A DNA stretch of 64,000 nt from Sedimentisphaerales bacterium (GCA_016927855.1 JAFGLV010000034.1:1-64000), one strand, 5' to 3'; counted from the stretch's first letter, positions 26,827 through 35,304 are shown. A program made the numbers and translations. Notes: a model not told the origin generated them from the sequence alone.

Positions 26827-27459
26827 TCAGAAAAGCAGTGCGATGCCGTAGCCGTCCCGAGGCTGGATCGACAGCAGATCGAAGATCGTCATTGTGGACG
26901 CGCGGACCTCGAACGTCGTCTGCGCCTCGCCCTCGAGCGCGCCGCGGCTATAGACACGTATCCGGTACCTTCCCACGTCGAAGGCGCCGAGTGACCGGGT
27001 GACTTCGTACGGCCTGAGGGCCGGTGTGCCGAACGCCGCCGGACGTACCTGTTCGATGCCATACCCCGCCGAACAGCACAGCCCATTGAAGAGGATGATC
27101 GAAGACGACGCGTGAGTGCTCCACTCCAGGTCGATCACGATGTCGCTTCCGTGGCGACTGACTGTGGCGTCGTCAAGTGTCAGATAGGGGTCCGACGTCT
27201 TGCCGGAGACCGTCGCGACCACTTCCTCGAAAGGTCTCGGCCACTCGGGTGTCACCGTCACGTCCATCGGCCTCATGGTCTTCATCGTCAGCAGATCGCC
27301 CAACGGACGCTGTTGAAACAGCAATGGCTCGTTAATGGCAGGCGCCATCGCTCGCGTCCAGTCCGCACCGAGGGAAGACGAGACGTCGTCCAATACTGAT
27401 CCACCAGCCACTACACTCATGGCCAGCACCACACCCAGAACCCATACGTACTTCTTCAT
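26827..27459 (-). CDS. hypothetical secreted protein
   Basis: A 210-residue protein with signal peptide VWVLGVVLAMSVVAGGSVL. The rest is beta-rich and Ig-like (VTPEWPRPFEEVVATVSGKTSD, VIDLEWSTHASSSIILF, GRYRIRVYSRGALEG) and carries a vicinal Cys pair (LFNGLCCSAGYG). I do not recognise the family. ATG is preceded by GGGAGGTAAACA, similar to the site before the GSDH gene at 20251. A good promoter lies about 260 bases upstream (27723-27751), giving a long leader. Confidence 0.55.
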   Translation of the reverse strand: MKKYVWVLGVVLAMSVVAGGSVLDDVSSSLGADWTRAMAPAINEPLLFQQRPLGDLLTMKTMRPMDVTVTPEWPRPFEEVVATVSGKTSDPYLTLDDATVSRHGSDIVIDLEWSTHASSSIILFNGLCCSAGYGIEQVRPAAFGTPALRPYEVTRSLGAFDVGRYRIRVYSRGALEGEAQTTFEVRASTMTIFDLLSIQPRDGYGIALLF

Positions 27460-27722
27460 TGTTTACCTCCCTGTAAACTCATGAGTCGCCCTAGTCGGCC
27501 GGGATTCCGTGCCCGGCACTTTTCCCAAGCGGACCGGAGGCACACCAAAGCTGCCAGGCGAAACGTGTCTCCGCGCGGACACCGCACGCGCCCTCCGCGC
27601 CCAGGTCTGTATGCCCACGCACACCACGACCGGGAGAAACCAGGTGTATTCCCCGAGGCAGTCCTCCGCACACACCCTTGCCTGCGACACGGCATGTCGG
27701 GACACATCCAATATCGACATTT

Positions 27723-27751
27723 CATATACACTTATTCTGCACAGTTGTCAA
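27723..27751 (-). promoter_or_regulatory. sigma-70-type promoter, minus strand
   Basis: TTGACA (plus positions 27746-27751) and TATATG (27723-27728) are separated by 17 bases, a near-consensus promoter for the secreted-protein gene ending at 26827. Transcription would start near 27716. That leaves a leader of about 255 bases before the ATG at 27459. Confidence 0.55.
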
Positions 27752-27952
27752 GAAGAAAATGCAGATGCGACAGCGGCGCGGTTCGATCCGGTGCGCTCGC
27801 CGCCGGGGGATGTGGCTCGTCCCCGGCCAGATTCCTCTACTCCGGCCACTTCCGGCAGCCCCTCAGTCAGAATGGCAATCACAGTTGCCGGCAGCCAGAA
27901 CCTGCCTACAAACGGGAAGCGCGTCCAAAGGGCTGACGTTGAGTGTTCTTGC

Positions 27953-27982
27953 TTGACAGCGGTCGGGGGCGACCGGTATGAT
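27953..27982 (+). promoter_or_regulatory. sigma-70-type promoter, plus strand
   Basis: TTGACA at 27953-27958 and TATGAT at 27977-27982, spacing 18, immediately upstream of the DUF1015-aminotransferase operon. Predicted transcript start is near 27990, giving a leader of about 150 bases. Confidence 0.6.
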
Positions 27983-28139
27983 CCGCCATTCCGGAGGTTC
28001 GGAGAATCGCCGCCAGGGGGTTCCCGCCTCAGTATCGAACCAGATTCCGCGTGTGGGCAGAAACGTGCAGCCGTCCCCAATGCCGCCCGGGCGAGTCTGC
28101 GGACGTGAAGACCCTCAGGAGATGGCGCTAACGGTGAGA

Positions 28140-29453
28140 ATGGAAGTTAAGCCTTTCAAAGCACTTAGGTTCGACGGTCGAGTCGTGGGCAACGTGGGCG
28201 ACTGCATCGCGCCGCCGTATGACGTCATCGACGCGGCCCAGCAGGAGCAGTTGTACAAAAAGAGTCCGTACAACGTCGTCCGCATCACTCGGGGCAAGAC
28301 CCTCTCCTGTGACGATGGCGAGCACAACCAATACACTCGCGCCGCGGAGTACCTGACGCAGTGGATGCGCGAGGGAGCGCTCAAGCTGGACGCGCGGGAG
28401 TCGGTCTATGGTTACGTGCAGGATTTCGCACTTGACGGCATCGCGTTCCAGCGGCTGACCTTCATCGCGCTGGGCAAGCTGGAAGATTTCGGCAAGACAG
28501 TCCGGCCGCACGAGCAGGTCTTCGCCAAGCCCATGCAGGACCGGCTCAACCTCAAGCGGGCCACCGCCGCACGCTTCGGGCTGGTCTTCATGCTCTACGA
28601 CGACCCAGAGCAGGTCGCCGACGCCATAATTCTGAAAGCCGCGACCCAGACGCCGCTGGTCGATTTCGTCGACGAGCAGAACGTGCGGCACCGGCTGTTT
28701 GCCATTGAGGCGGCCGACGATATCCAGGCGATCGTCCGGATGATGCGCGACAAGAGCGTCATCATTGCCGACGGCCATCATCGCTACACCACCGGCTTGA
28801 CCTACTGGCGCGAGACCGGCAACCCGGCGGCCGGCTACCAGATGCTGGCCTTTACGAATACGCGCCAGCCGGGCCTGGTAGTCCTCGCGACCCACCGTGT
28901 GGTCGGCGGCATTCAGGGTTTCCAACCCCAGGCGCTGCTGGAGCAGCTCAAGGGCAAGTTCGATGTCGTTGAATTCGCGTTCGGCCGGGCTGGCAAGAGC
29001 AAGGAACAGGCCAGACAGGGCATGTTAGCCGAGATGAAGACGCTCGGCACGAAAGACGCCAGCGTCGTCGGCATCTATATGGGCGACAGCGCCTTCTACG
29101 TCGCTATTTTGAAGGACGAGCAGCACATGGCCGCGGCGGCACCGCAGATGAGCTCGGCCTGGCGCACGCTCGACGTCTCGGTCCTGCAGAAGCTGGTCAT
29201 GGAGGAGCTTCTCGGCTTCGATGCCGAGACGATGGGCAATCCCGACCGTGTCGCATATGTCAAGGACATGCCCAACGCCATCAGCGATATCATCGCACGG
29301 GTCGACGCCGGCGAGAAACAGATCGCCTTTCTGACCAACCCCGTCAGAATGCCGCAGCTCGTGGACGTCACCGACGCCGGCGAGCGCATGCCACATAAAT
29401 CCACGTATTTTTATCCTAAAATGTATACCGGACTGACCATTCAAAAACTGTAA
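28140..29453 (+). CDS. DUF1015 family protein
   Basis: A 437-residue protein of the DUF1015 (PF06245) family, enzymatic function unproven. The diagnostic N-terminus is EVKPFKALRFDGRVVGNVGDCIAPPYDVI. Other conserved segments are YNVVRITRGK, VRPHEQVFAKPMQDRL and VIIADGHHRYTTGLTYW (His pair), and the C-terminus is FYPKMYTGLTIQKL. Genes of this family often lie next to serine-biosynthesis genes, and here a class V aminotransferase follows 80 bases downstream. I use ATG 28140 to match the family start; ATG 28122 is an alternative that follows AGGAG. Confidence 0.82.
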   Translation: MEVKPFKALRFDGRVVGNVGDCIAPPYDVIDAAQQEQLYKKSPYNVVRITRGKTLSCDDGEHNQYTRAAEYLTQWMREGALKLDARESVYGYVQDFALDGIAFQRLTFIALGKLEDFGKTVRPHEQVFAKPMQDRLNLKRATAARFGLVFMLYDDPEQVADAIILKAATQTPLVDFVDEQNVRHRLFAIEAADDIQAIVRMMRDKSVIIADGHHRYTTGLTYWRETGNPAAGYQMLAFTNTRQPGLVVLATHRVVGGIQGFQPQALLEQLKGKFDVVEFAFGRAGKSKEQARQGMLAEMKTLGTKDASVVGIYMGDSAFYVAILKDEQHMAAAAPQMSSAWRTLDVSVLQKLVMEELLGFDAETMGNPDRVAYVKDMPNAISDIIARVDAGEKQIAFLTNPVRMPQLVDVTDAGERMPHKSTYFYPKMYTGLTIQKL

Positions 29454-29533
29454 GTGTGAAGTTGGAAGCGTGAAGTCTCAAGGGCACTTCAAACTTGAAA
29501 CTTGAAACTTTGAACTATTTCCGGAGAGCGCAC

Positions 29534-30622
29534 ATGGTAGATTGGAAGAACCCGCCAAGACTCTTTATCCCGGGACCTGTCAAAGTCGACGACGACGTCC
29601 TGCAGCAACTGGCCCGCCCGACGCTGGGTCATCGCGGCAAGGAATACGCCCAGCTCCAGGGCGAAACGGTCGAGATGCTCAAGAAGATCCTCTTCACCGA
29701 TCAGCACGTGTTCCTCTCGACCTCCAGCGGCTCGGGACTCTGGGAGGCGTCGATCCGCAATTGCGTGGCGCCCGACGAGACGGTCCTGGCGACCTGCTGC
29801 GGCGCATTCAGCGACAAGTGGGCCGAGGTCGTTGCCATGTGCGGGCGCAACGTGGACACGCTGAAGGTCGACTGGGGCCAGGCGACGACGCCGGAGATGA
29901 TCGACGCCAAGCTCGCTACCGGCAAGTACGCCGCCGTGACGCTGATCTATAACGAAACGAGCACCGGCTTGACGAATCCGGCGTACGAGATCAGCAAGAT
30001 GATGAAGGCCAAGTACCCCGACGTGCTGGTCTTCGTGGACGCTGTTAGCGGCATGATCGGCCTGCCCATCCACTTCGACGAGTTGGGCTGGGACGTGGGA
30101 TTCGCTTCCGTCCAGAAAGCCTTTGCGATTCCGCCCGGATTCACGGTGGCGGCCGTCAGCAAGCGCGCCGTCGAAAAGAGTAAGAGTGTGCCCGGACGAG
30201 GCTACTACTTCGATTTCACCCTGTGGGCCAAATCGGCGGAGAAGAACCAGACCCTGGTGACGCCGAGCATTCCGCACATCATGGCTCTGAATTATCAGTG
30301 CCACAAGCTCGTCAAGGAAGGCATGGAGAACGTCTGGGCGCGGCACAAGGAGATGGGCGACTTCGTCCGCGCCTGGGCGCGCGAGAATTTCGAGGTCTTC
30401 TGCGAGGACCGGTACGCCTCCAATACGTTGACGACGATCAAGAACACGCGCGGTATCAACGTTGGCGAGGTGATCGCCGCGGTGCAGCAGAAGCACCAGA
30501 CCGCCTTCGGCAACGGCTACGGCCAACTCAAGGACAAGACGTTCCGCATCGCTCACATGGGCGACATCACGATGGATGATCTGAAAGAGCTGCTCGGCTG
30601 GATCGACGACGAAATCGGCTGA
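29534..30622 (+). CDS. class V aminotransferase (serine/alanine-glyoxylate type)
   Basis: A 362-residue PLP enzyme of the small alanine-glyoxylate/phosphoserine aminotransferase branch. FIPGPVKVDDDVLQQL and LGHRGKEYAQL form the N-terminal signature. SSGSGLWEASIRN binds the phosphate, and Lys195 in ASVQKAFAIPPG is the Schiff-base lysine. Together with the upstream DUF1015 gene it probably supplies serine from glyoxylate or phosphohydroxypyruvate; the exact donor/acceptor pair cannot be read from sequence. GGAG precedes ATG 29534. Confidence 0.85.
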   Translation: MVDWKNPPRLFIPGPVKVDDDVLQQLARPTLGHRGKEYAQLQGETVEMLKKILFTDQHVFLSTSSGSGLWEASIRNCVAPDETVLATCCGAFSDKWAEVVAMCGRNVDTLKVDWGQATTPEMIDAKLATGKYAAVTLIYNETSTGLTNPAYEISKMMKAKYPDVLVFVDAVSGMIGLPIHFDELGWDVGFASVQKAFAIPPGFTVAAVSKRAVEKSKSVPGRGYYFDFTLWAKSAEKNQTLVTPSIPHIMALNYQCHKLVKEGMENVWARHKEMGDFVRAWARENFEVFCEDRYASNTLTTIKNTRGINVGEVIAAVQQKHQTAFGNGYGQLKDKTFRIAHMGDITMDDLKELLGWIDDEIG

Positions 30623-30929
30623 CACGTGGCGAGGGCATCCTGCCCTTGTGTGTCGCGGGCTTCCAGCCCGCGCGTGCCAAGGGCGTCTCGCCCGTGGAAT
30701 AGGACGGTCTTCGACAGAGCCAAGCCTGTCCTGAGCTTGTCGAAGGGACGAGCTCTGGCCGTGCCAACCGCTGAATCTGATCGGTTTTGAGTTTACCGCT
30801 TTGGGCCTCCAGCATGGTTCACCAGTCCGCCTGCGGCGGAATCATGCTGGTGGCCTGAAGCGATAACTCGGCTGGCCAGGGGCGGTGGTCACGCCGTCCC
30901 TTGCACCAGCATGTTCTGTGATACTTGTA
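30623..30929. repeat. intergenic hairpin cluster
   Basis: Between convergent genes, about 240 bases consist of consecutive palindromes. They are AGGGCA/TGCCCT (30632-30646), CGCGGGC/GCCCGCG (30654-30672, perfect, 5-base loop), GGGCG/CGCCC (30681-30693) and CTTCGACA/TGTCGAAG (30709-30745). A long imperfect stem follows between 30789-30816 and 30843-30869, enclosing a TCCGCC/GGCGGA hairpin. No coding frame is supported. It may terminate both genes, and it could be an aggregate of mobile repeats. Confidence 0.7.
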
Positions 30930-31268
30930 TCATAGCGTTCTATCTACGACTATTTCAGTGCTGTAATCAAGCTTTGCTTCTTTGGAAGGCTTGATTCTTA
31001 CAGTAACAACACGCTTGGACGATTTGAGAACAACCTGAGCAGATGAGAAGCAGCCCGCCTCGTGATAGATCGACGCACCGTCAAATGCCAATGACGACAG
31101 TTCGCCAGACTCCAGGAAATACTTGATATTAGCTCTCGCCTGATCGTTGCAGTCATAGTCGGGCTCATAGTCGCCATCAACTGCTTTCGATACGGCTGGA
31201 CCAGCACCGGGAAAATCATCAAGGAAGTCCTCTTCTCTTATGTAGTGACGTTTCATGCTCTCAGTCAT
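30930..31268 (-). CDS. small acidic hypothetical protein
   Basis: A 112-residue soluble protein with an acidic first half (IREEDFLDDFPGAG ... GDYEPDYDCND), a short helical middle and a beta-strand end (RVVTVRIKPSKEAKLDYSTEIVV). No family is recognised. AAGGAATATCA precedes the ATG at 31268. The gene and its upstream region are clearly more AT-rich than the surroundings, which suggests recent acquisition. A 62-base nested inverted repeat lies just upstream (31294-31355). Confidence 0.5.
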   Translation of the reverse strand: MTESMKRHYIREEDFLDDFPGAGPAVSKAVDGDYEPDYDCNDQARANIKYFLESGELSSLAFDGASIYHEAGCFSSAQVVLKSSKRVVTVRIKPSKEAKLDYSTEIVVDRTL

Positions 31269-31280
31269 TGATATTCCTTA

Positions 31281-31355
31281 TCATGTTTGGTTGATGAGCA
31301 CAGAACGATGGTTAATGGACCCGCATAAGATGCGGATTTCTTCGTCTGTGCTCAT
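31281..31355 (-). CDS. possible 24-codon leader ORF
   Basis: A short frame reads ATG at 31355 to TGA at 31281 and encodes MSTDEEIRILCGSINHRSVL plus four residues. AAAGGTG stands eight bases before the ATG. It ends 12 bases before the start of the 112-residue gene. It lies entirely within the nested inverted repeat, and its start codon forms part of the stem. A small upstream peptide is possible, but the same bases can be read as a -10 box (see 31353-31383), so this is uncertain. Confidence 0.3.
   Translation of the reverse strand: MSTDEEIRILCGSINHRSVLINQT
31294..31355. promoter_or_regulatory. nested inverted repeat in leader region
   Basis: Perfect 11-base arms ATGAGCACAGA at 31294-31304 and TCTGTGCTCAT at 31345-31355 enclose a second hairpin, CCGCAT/ATGCGG at 31321-31335. 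The outer arm extends with one bulge (CGA/TCG). Its position directly upstream of the hypothetical gene at 30930 suggests a structured leader or an operator. Confidence 0.6.
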
Positions 31356-31383
31356 ATAAGACACCTTTGGAAAACTCTGTCAA
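31353..31383 (-). promoter_or_regulatory. candidate promoter, long spacer
   Basis: On the minus strand TTGACA (31378-31383) and TATATG (31353-31358) stand 19 bases apart, longer than optimal. The -10 overlaps the right arm of the 11-base inverted repeat. It is an alternative reading to the 24-codon ORF. Confidence 0.3.
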
Positions 31384-31667
31384 GGGGCGACGCGTCAACA
31401 TGGTGCGGCCGGTAGTTTCGTAGGGTGGGGTATTGCCCACCGCTTCAATATGAACGCCGGCCATAAGATGGTCCGTAGACTCAGGAGCCGTTTGCGGGAG
31501 AGCATGGCGCCATGTTACGGTTGTCGCATGTTATCACGTAATGGTGGGCAATAGCCCACCCTACTTGACTATACTTATGCATACAGACGGGACAATAGTC
31601 CAGCACGTTCGACGCGTCAACAGGGACGGCATGGGAATCTACATGTCGTATCTCCTTGACGCCTAGC
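31356..31667. other. intergenic region, no gene seen
   Basis: Apart from the inverted copies of the 22-base repeat (31420-31564) no gene is supported. The minus-strand frame 31481-31684 has no ribosome-binding site or recognisable sequence. Confidence 0.4.
31420..31564. repeat. inverted pair of GTAGGGTGGG repeats
   Basis: A 22-base unit at 31420-31441 (GTAGGGTGGG...GCCCACC) has an inverted copy at 31543-31564 with one mismatch. About 100 bases separate them. A related copy occurs at 51796-51816, so this is a dispersed repeat. Confidence 0.7.
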
Positions 31668-32774
31668 CTACGGAACCACCTCACCCCAGTGACGGATCAG
31701 GACCTTCAGGTCGTTGACGTCGACGATACCGTCGCCCCAGGGCATCGGGCCGATATCGACCGACGGGTCCGACTGGCCCCAGCAGTCGATGAGTATCCGC
31801 AGGTCCTCAATGTCCACGACGCCGTCGGCGTTGAAGTCGACGACCGGCGTTATGGTCGCTTGATAGATGTCGCCGTAGATGCCGCCGAGCCCGCCCGGTC
31901 GTTCGGAACAGAAGTAGAGCGTCGAGCCGTCCGGCGCTACGACAGGTTGACAGTCAAGATGGGGTCCGGTGATCGGGGCGCCGACATTGGCAGGTGCGCC
32001 CCAGGGATCGGCGGTACTCGGTCGCCTGGCCATCCAGATATCCACGTCGCCAAGACCTCCGGTACGGACCGGCGCCTGCCAGTCCCCCGAAAACAACAGA
32101 CATAGGCCGTCGACCGTGACGAACGGGAAGGCATCACTCTCAGGACTATTCACGGTCGAGCCAAGGTTCATCGGTGCTTCCCAGGGACTGCCGGCGGTCG
32201 GCCGTCTTGCCACCCATAAGTCGTCGCTTCCAAATCCGCCGGCTCTTCTCGAACTGAAGTATAGCTCCAGACCGTCGGTGGTGATCCACGGCGCGAAGTC
32301 GACGTCGGGGCTGTTCACCGTCTCTCCCAGGTTCACCGGTTCAGCCCACGGGTCATCGGTTGTGGGCCGGCGCATCATCCACAGATCATCCGCACCGCAC
32401 CCGCCGGGCCGGTTTGAACTGAAATAGAGTTCCAGACCGTCAGCCGAAATGCAGGCACAGGCATCCGCATAGGCCGTGTTGACGAGCGGTCCCAGGTTCG
32501 TGGGCTCACCCCAGCCCTCACTCGTCGCATTTCGCGTCACCCACCAAATATCCCAGTTTCCGAATGTCCCGGCTCGATACGAATCGAAGTACATCTCTCG
32601 ACCGTCAGCGGAAACACAGTTCAAACCCTCGCCCGATGGGCTGCTGAAAGGCATGCCCAGATTCTCGGGCGGGCCAAAGACGAAATCGGCGTGCGTCTGC
32701 TCGACCGCTAGCGCCCAAGCGACAAGCAGCATGGCAAACAGGAGCCTGCCTCGGAAATCGCAGCGCGCTTTCAT
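31668..32774 (-). CDS. exported WD40-like propeller with C-terminal dockerin
   Basis: A 368-residue secreted protein. A signal (LLFAMLLVAWALAVEQTHA) is followed by five WD40-like (PD40) repeats with the recurring ELYFSSNRPGGxGxxDLW pattern, around residues 45-310. The C-terminus is a dockerin type I pair (FNADGVVDIEDLRILIDCWG and WGDGIVDVNDLKVLIRHWG). Dockerins normally bind cohesins, but no cohesin is seen here. In planctomycetes they often sit on proteins with no visible scaffold. It is 21 bases downstream of the next gene, so cotranscription is likely. Confidence 0.8.
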   Translation of the reverse strand: MKARCDFRGRLLFAMLLVAWALAVEQTHADFVFGPPENLGMPFSSPSGEGLNCVSADGREMYFDSYRAGTFGNWDIWWVTRNATSEGWGEPTNLGPLVNTAYADACACISADGLELYFSSNRPGGCGADDLWMMRRPTTDDPWAEPVNLGETVNSPDVDFAPWITTDGLELYFSSRRAGGFGSDDLWVARRPTAGSPWEAPMNLGSTVNSPESDAFPFVTVDGLCLLFSGDWQAPVRTGGLGDVDIWMARRPSTADPWGAPANVGAPITGPHLDCQPVVAPDGSTLYFCSERPGGLGGIYGDIYQATITPVVDFNADGVVDIEDLRILIDCWGQSDPSVDIGPMPWGDGIVDVNDLKVLIRHWGEVVP

Positions 32775-32795
32775 CTCTCCGCTATCCCGTTGTGT

Positions 32796-34301
32796 CTACG
32801 GCGTCACAGCCTGAACGTGGACACGCACGTCATCGATCAGGCCCGTGAAGAACGTCGCCGGGTCGAGGTCGGCGCCGGCGCCGAGGTACAGACCTGTCGT
32901 GAGGCCTCTCATGACCGTTTCGGCGCTTCTGGCGACCTCGACATCGTCCACATAGAGCACCTTGGCGGCGCCGTCCCAGGTCAGGCCGACGCGGTGCCAA
33001 TCTCCATCCGTGACCGGCGTCTGCGACCACAACGGCGCGCTGGCGCGGCCGTTGCCTCTCAACTCCGTGCCGAGATAGCCTGTCGTCGCGTCAAGGCACA
33101 GCCAGTTGGCGCCGTCCTTTTGCGAGACGATCACGCCGGGCGCCTCCGTCTTGACCCAGGCGAAGACGCTGAACGGACCGTCGGCGGGATTGAGGATGAG
33201 ATCGGTGCTGATATAGTCCTCCTCGCCGTCGAGGTGCACGGCGCCGCCGCTGACGCCGCCGGTCGGCTGCCACTGCGGCGTTCCGTGCAGGACGGCGCCG
33301 GCCGAGCCAAACCAGTCGCTGACGACGTCGCCTTCCTGCTCGTTGAGGCTCCAGAGCGCGACGAGTGAGAAATCCCGGTTCCAGTCGCGCGAGCCGAGGA
33401 CCTCGCCGCTGGCCATGACCTTGGCATTGCTCGCGGCCAGACGCGCGAACCGCGCCGCATCGCTCGTGGTGCCGACGATCTCACCCCAGTGGTACGGGAC
33501 CGCCAAGCGTGGCTGGATGCGTGCGGTAGCTTCGGCGGCTTCGGTGGCGGTCATCGTGTAGGTCCCGCCCGCCGGCAGGATCGCCACGTCGATGTCTTCC
33601 AGCGTGCTCATCTCCGGGATCAGATCGGTGTCGCCGGCGACGTACACGCGCTTCGAACCGATCTCGACGATGTAGCCCAGCCAGTTGTTGCTCCTGGGGT
33701 GGTTGGGTTTGTTGGTGTTGTAGGCGGGTACACCGGTGATCGACAGGCCGGGCCAAGCGAGCGTGTCACCAGGCGCGACCACCTCACCTGTGCCATGAGC
33801 AGCCACGACATCGGGTGGCGCGACGAAGATCGAATCGGCCTGCCAGACCTTTGCGATATCCGCCGGCGCGTAATGGTCGCCGTGGCTGTGCGTAACGCAG
33901 ACGACGGTGGCATCGTGGGGCGCATTAGGGAGGTTGCGCGGATCGACGTAGACCACAGCGTTCTCGCTCCAGATCTTGACGCTGGCGTGACCGAACCACT
34001 GGAGATGCACGAGCGAAGTTGCGCCATCGAGCCAATGCTCCGCCAGAACCGCCAGATCCTGTGCATCGATCAGCCCGTCTCGATTGGGGTCTGGAGCCAG
34101 ATCGACGCTCGCCGCCGGCGTTGTCCAATGGCGAGCGAAGCAGGCGTAATCGACAAGATCTACGATTTCGTTGCCGTCGATGTCCGCGGTCGGCGCCGCT
34201 GGTAATTCACCGGCCCCACTGCGGCCGGCGCATGCCACGATCAAGGCGACAGTAACTACAGCCCGAGCGGGCCGAATCCACACGTGGTCGAACGATTGCA
34301 T
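32796..34301 (-). CDS. exported dockerin-MBL-LamG fusion protein
   Basis: A 501-residue secreted protein with an unusual order. A signal (ARAVVTVALIVACAG) leads into an N-terminal dockerin pair (residues 38-94; DIDGNEIVDLVDYACFARHW and PNRDGLIDAQDLAVLAEHWL). An intact UlaG-like metallo-beta-lactamase domain follows (about 95-310; HSHGDH, GDTDLIPEM, PYHWGEI). A C-terminal LamG-like lectin sandwich (about 320-500) includes FSVFAWVKTEAPGVIVSQK. The MBL metal motif is complete. ATG 34301 is chosen from GGAAGGATGG upstream and the signal peptide. Confidence 0.78.
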   Translation of the reverse strand: MQSFDHVWIRPARAVVTVALIVACAGRSGAGELPAAPTADIDGNEIVDLVDYACFARHWTTPAASVDLAPDPNRDGLIDAQDLAVLAEHWLDGATSLVHLQWFGHASVKIWSENAVVYVDPRNLPNAPHDATVVCVTHSHGDHYAPADIAKVWQADSIFVAPPDVVAAHGTGEVVAPGDTLAWPGLSITGVPAYNTNKPNHPRSNNWLGYIVEIGSKRVYVAGDTDLIPEMSTLEDIDVAILPAGGTYTMTATEAAEATARIQPRLAVPYHWGEIVGTTSDAARFARLAASNAKVMASGEVLGSRDWNRDFSLVALWSLNEQEGDVVSDWFGSAGAVLHGTPQWQPTGGVSGGAVHLDGEEDYISTDLILNPADGPFSVFAWVKTEAPGVIVSQKDGANWLCLDATTGYLGTELRGNGRASAPLWSQTPVTDGDWHRVGLTWDGAAKVLYVDDVEVARSAETVMRGLTTGLYLGAGADLDPATFFTGLIDDVRVHVQAVTP

Positions 34302-34537
34302 GGCACACCATCCTTCCTTCGGGTCATCGTCTCTATTAAAGACTATACCCTCAGCGACCTCCGCCGTCAAGCAAGCCTTGCCCCTAGCGCTGAGGTGTCT
34401 ATAATGGGATGTGAGGCCGGTCGGACGCGGTAGACCCTGCCGGTTGCCGCCGCGCGGACCAAGAGAATGCAGGCCGACGGCGGACAGCGCTGGATGCGAA
34501 GATACGGTGAACGCGACCGGTTCACTTGGGAGTATGA

Positions 34538-35290
34538 ATGGATTTGTCCATCGTGATACCCGCCCTGGACGAGGGCAAGAAGATCGGCCGCGATATCGAG
34601 GCCGCCGCCGAGTTCCTGACGGCCCATGACCTGCAGGGTGAGATCATCGTCGTCGACGACGGCAGCCGGGACGACACCGCCGAGGCGGCCGGAAAGACCC
34701 TGATCCCACCAGGCGTGGAACGCAGGGTCATTCGCTGCGACGAGCACCATGGCAAAGGCTATGCCGTGCGCACCGGGATAAACGCCAGCGCGGGCACCTA
34801 CGTCATGTTCGCCGACTGCGGCTTGTGCATCGCCTATGGTAACGTCCTTCAGGGGCTGGAGTTGCTCCGCGACGACCGTTGCGAGATCGCTCACGGTTCC
34901 CGGCGACTGATCGAGAGCGATATCCTGCGGGACCAGCCCTGGCACCGTCGGGCGTTCTCGCGCGGCTTCAAGGCAGTGGTTCGCTTCCTTCTGCACGTGC
35001 CGCGCAAGCTGACGGACACGCAGTGCGGCTTCAAAGTCTACAAAGGCGAGGTCGCACGTGAGCTATACGGCGAGTGTGTCACTGACGGCTTCATGTTCGA
35101 CATCGAGATCATCCTGAGGGCGGTCAGGAGAGGCTATCGCATTGAGGAATTCCCGGTCGAGTGGACGTGCGATCCCGATAGCCGGCTTTCCGTCACGCGG
35201 ACCCCGTGGCCGGTGCTGGCCGAGCTGCGCGCGCTGCGGCGTGTCCTGGCAGAAGACAACGACATACCAGCCAAACGCCGTCGGGGCTGA
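34538..35290 (+). CDS. family 2 glycosyltransferase, dolichyl-phosphate glucosyltransferase-like
   Basis: A 250-residue cytoplasmic GT2 with LSIVIPALDEGKKI and IIVVDDGSRDDTAE, the nucleotide-sugar and DXD-like motifs. KGYAVRTGINASAGTYVMFAD follows. TDTQCGFKVYKGEVAREL is typical for dolichyl- or polyprenyl-phosphate glucosyltransferases. It would charge a polyprenyl phosphate with glucose or mannose. No membrane helix is seen. GGGAG lies just before the ATG. Confidence 0.82.
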   Translation: MDLSIVIPALDEGKKIGRDIEAAAEFLTAHDLQGEIIVVDDGSRDDTAEAAGKTLIPPGVERRVIRCDEHHGKGYAVRTGINASAGTYVMFADCGLCIAYGNVLQGLELLRDDRCEIAHGSRRLIESDILRDQPWHRRAFSRGFKAVVRFLLHVPRKLTDTQCGFKVYKGEVARELYGECVTDGFMFDIEIILRAVRRGYRIEEFPVEWTCDPDSRLSVTRTPWPVLAELRALRRVLAEDNDIPAKRRRG

Positions 35291-35304
35291 TCGTCGGCTC
35301 GGCG

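Larger units (their letters stand above)
27460..28139. other. divergent intergenic region with two promoters
   Basis: About 680 bases between a minus-strand secreted-protein gene and the plus-strand DUF1015 operon. It holds promoters facing both ways (27723-27751 minus, 27953-27982 plus). The frames in the GC-rich stretch 27480-27720 lack ribosome-binding sites. I found no gene; a transcribed leader of roughly 255 bases is predicted on the minus strand. Confidence 0.5.

Noticed and set aside
29454-29533. Repeated CTTGAAACTTGAAAC motif between DUF1015 and the aminotransferase
   Set aside because: Too short and degenerate for a CRISPR or tandem repeat; no regular spacing.
31481-31684. A 67-codon minus-strand frame
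   Set aside because: It runs through the dispersed repeat and into the dockerin gene in another frame, without a ribosome-binding site.
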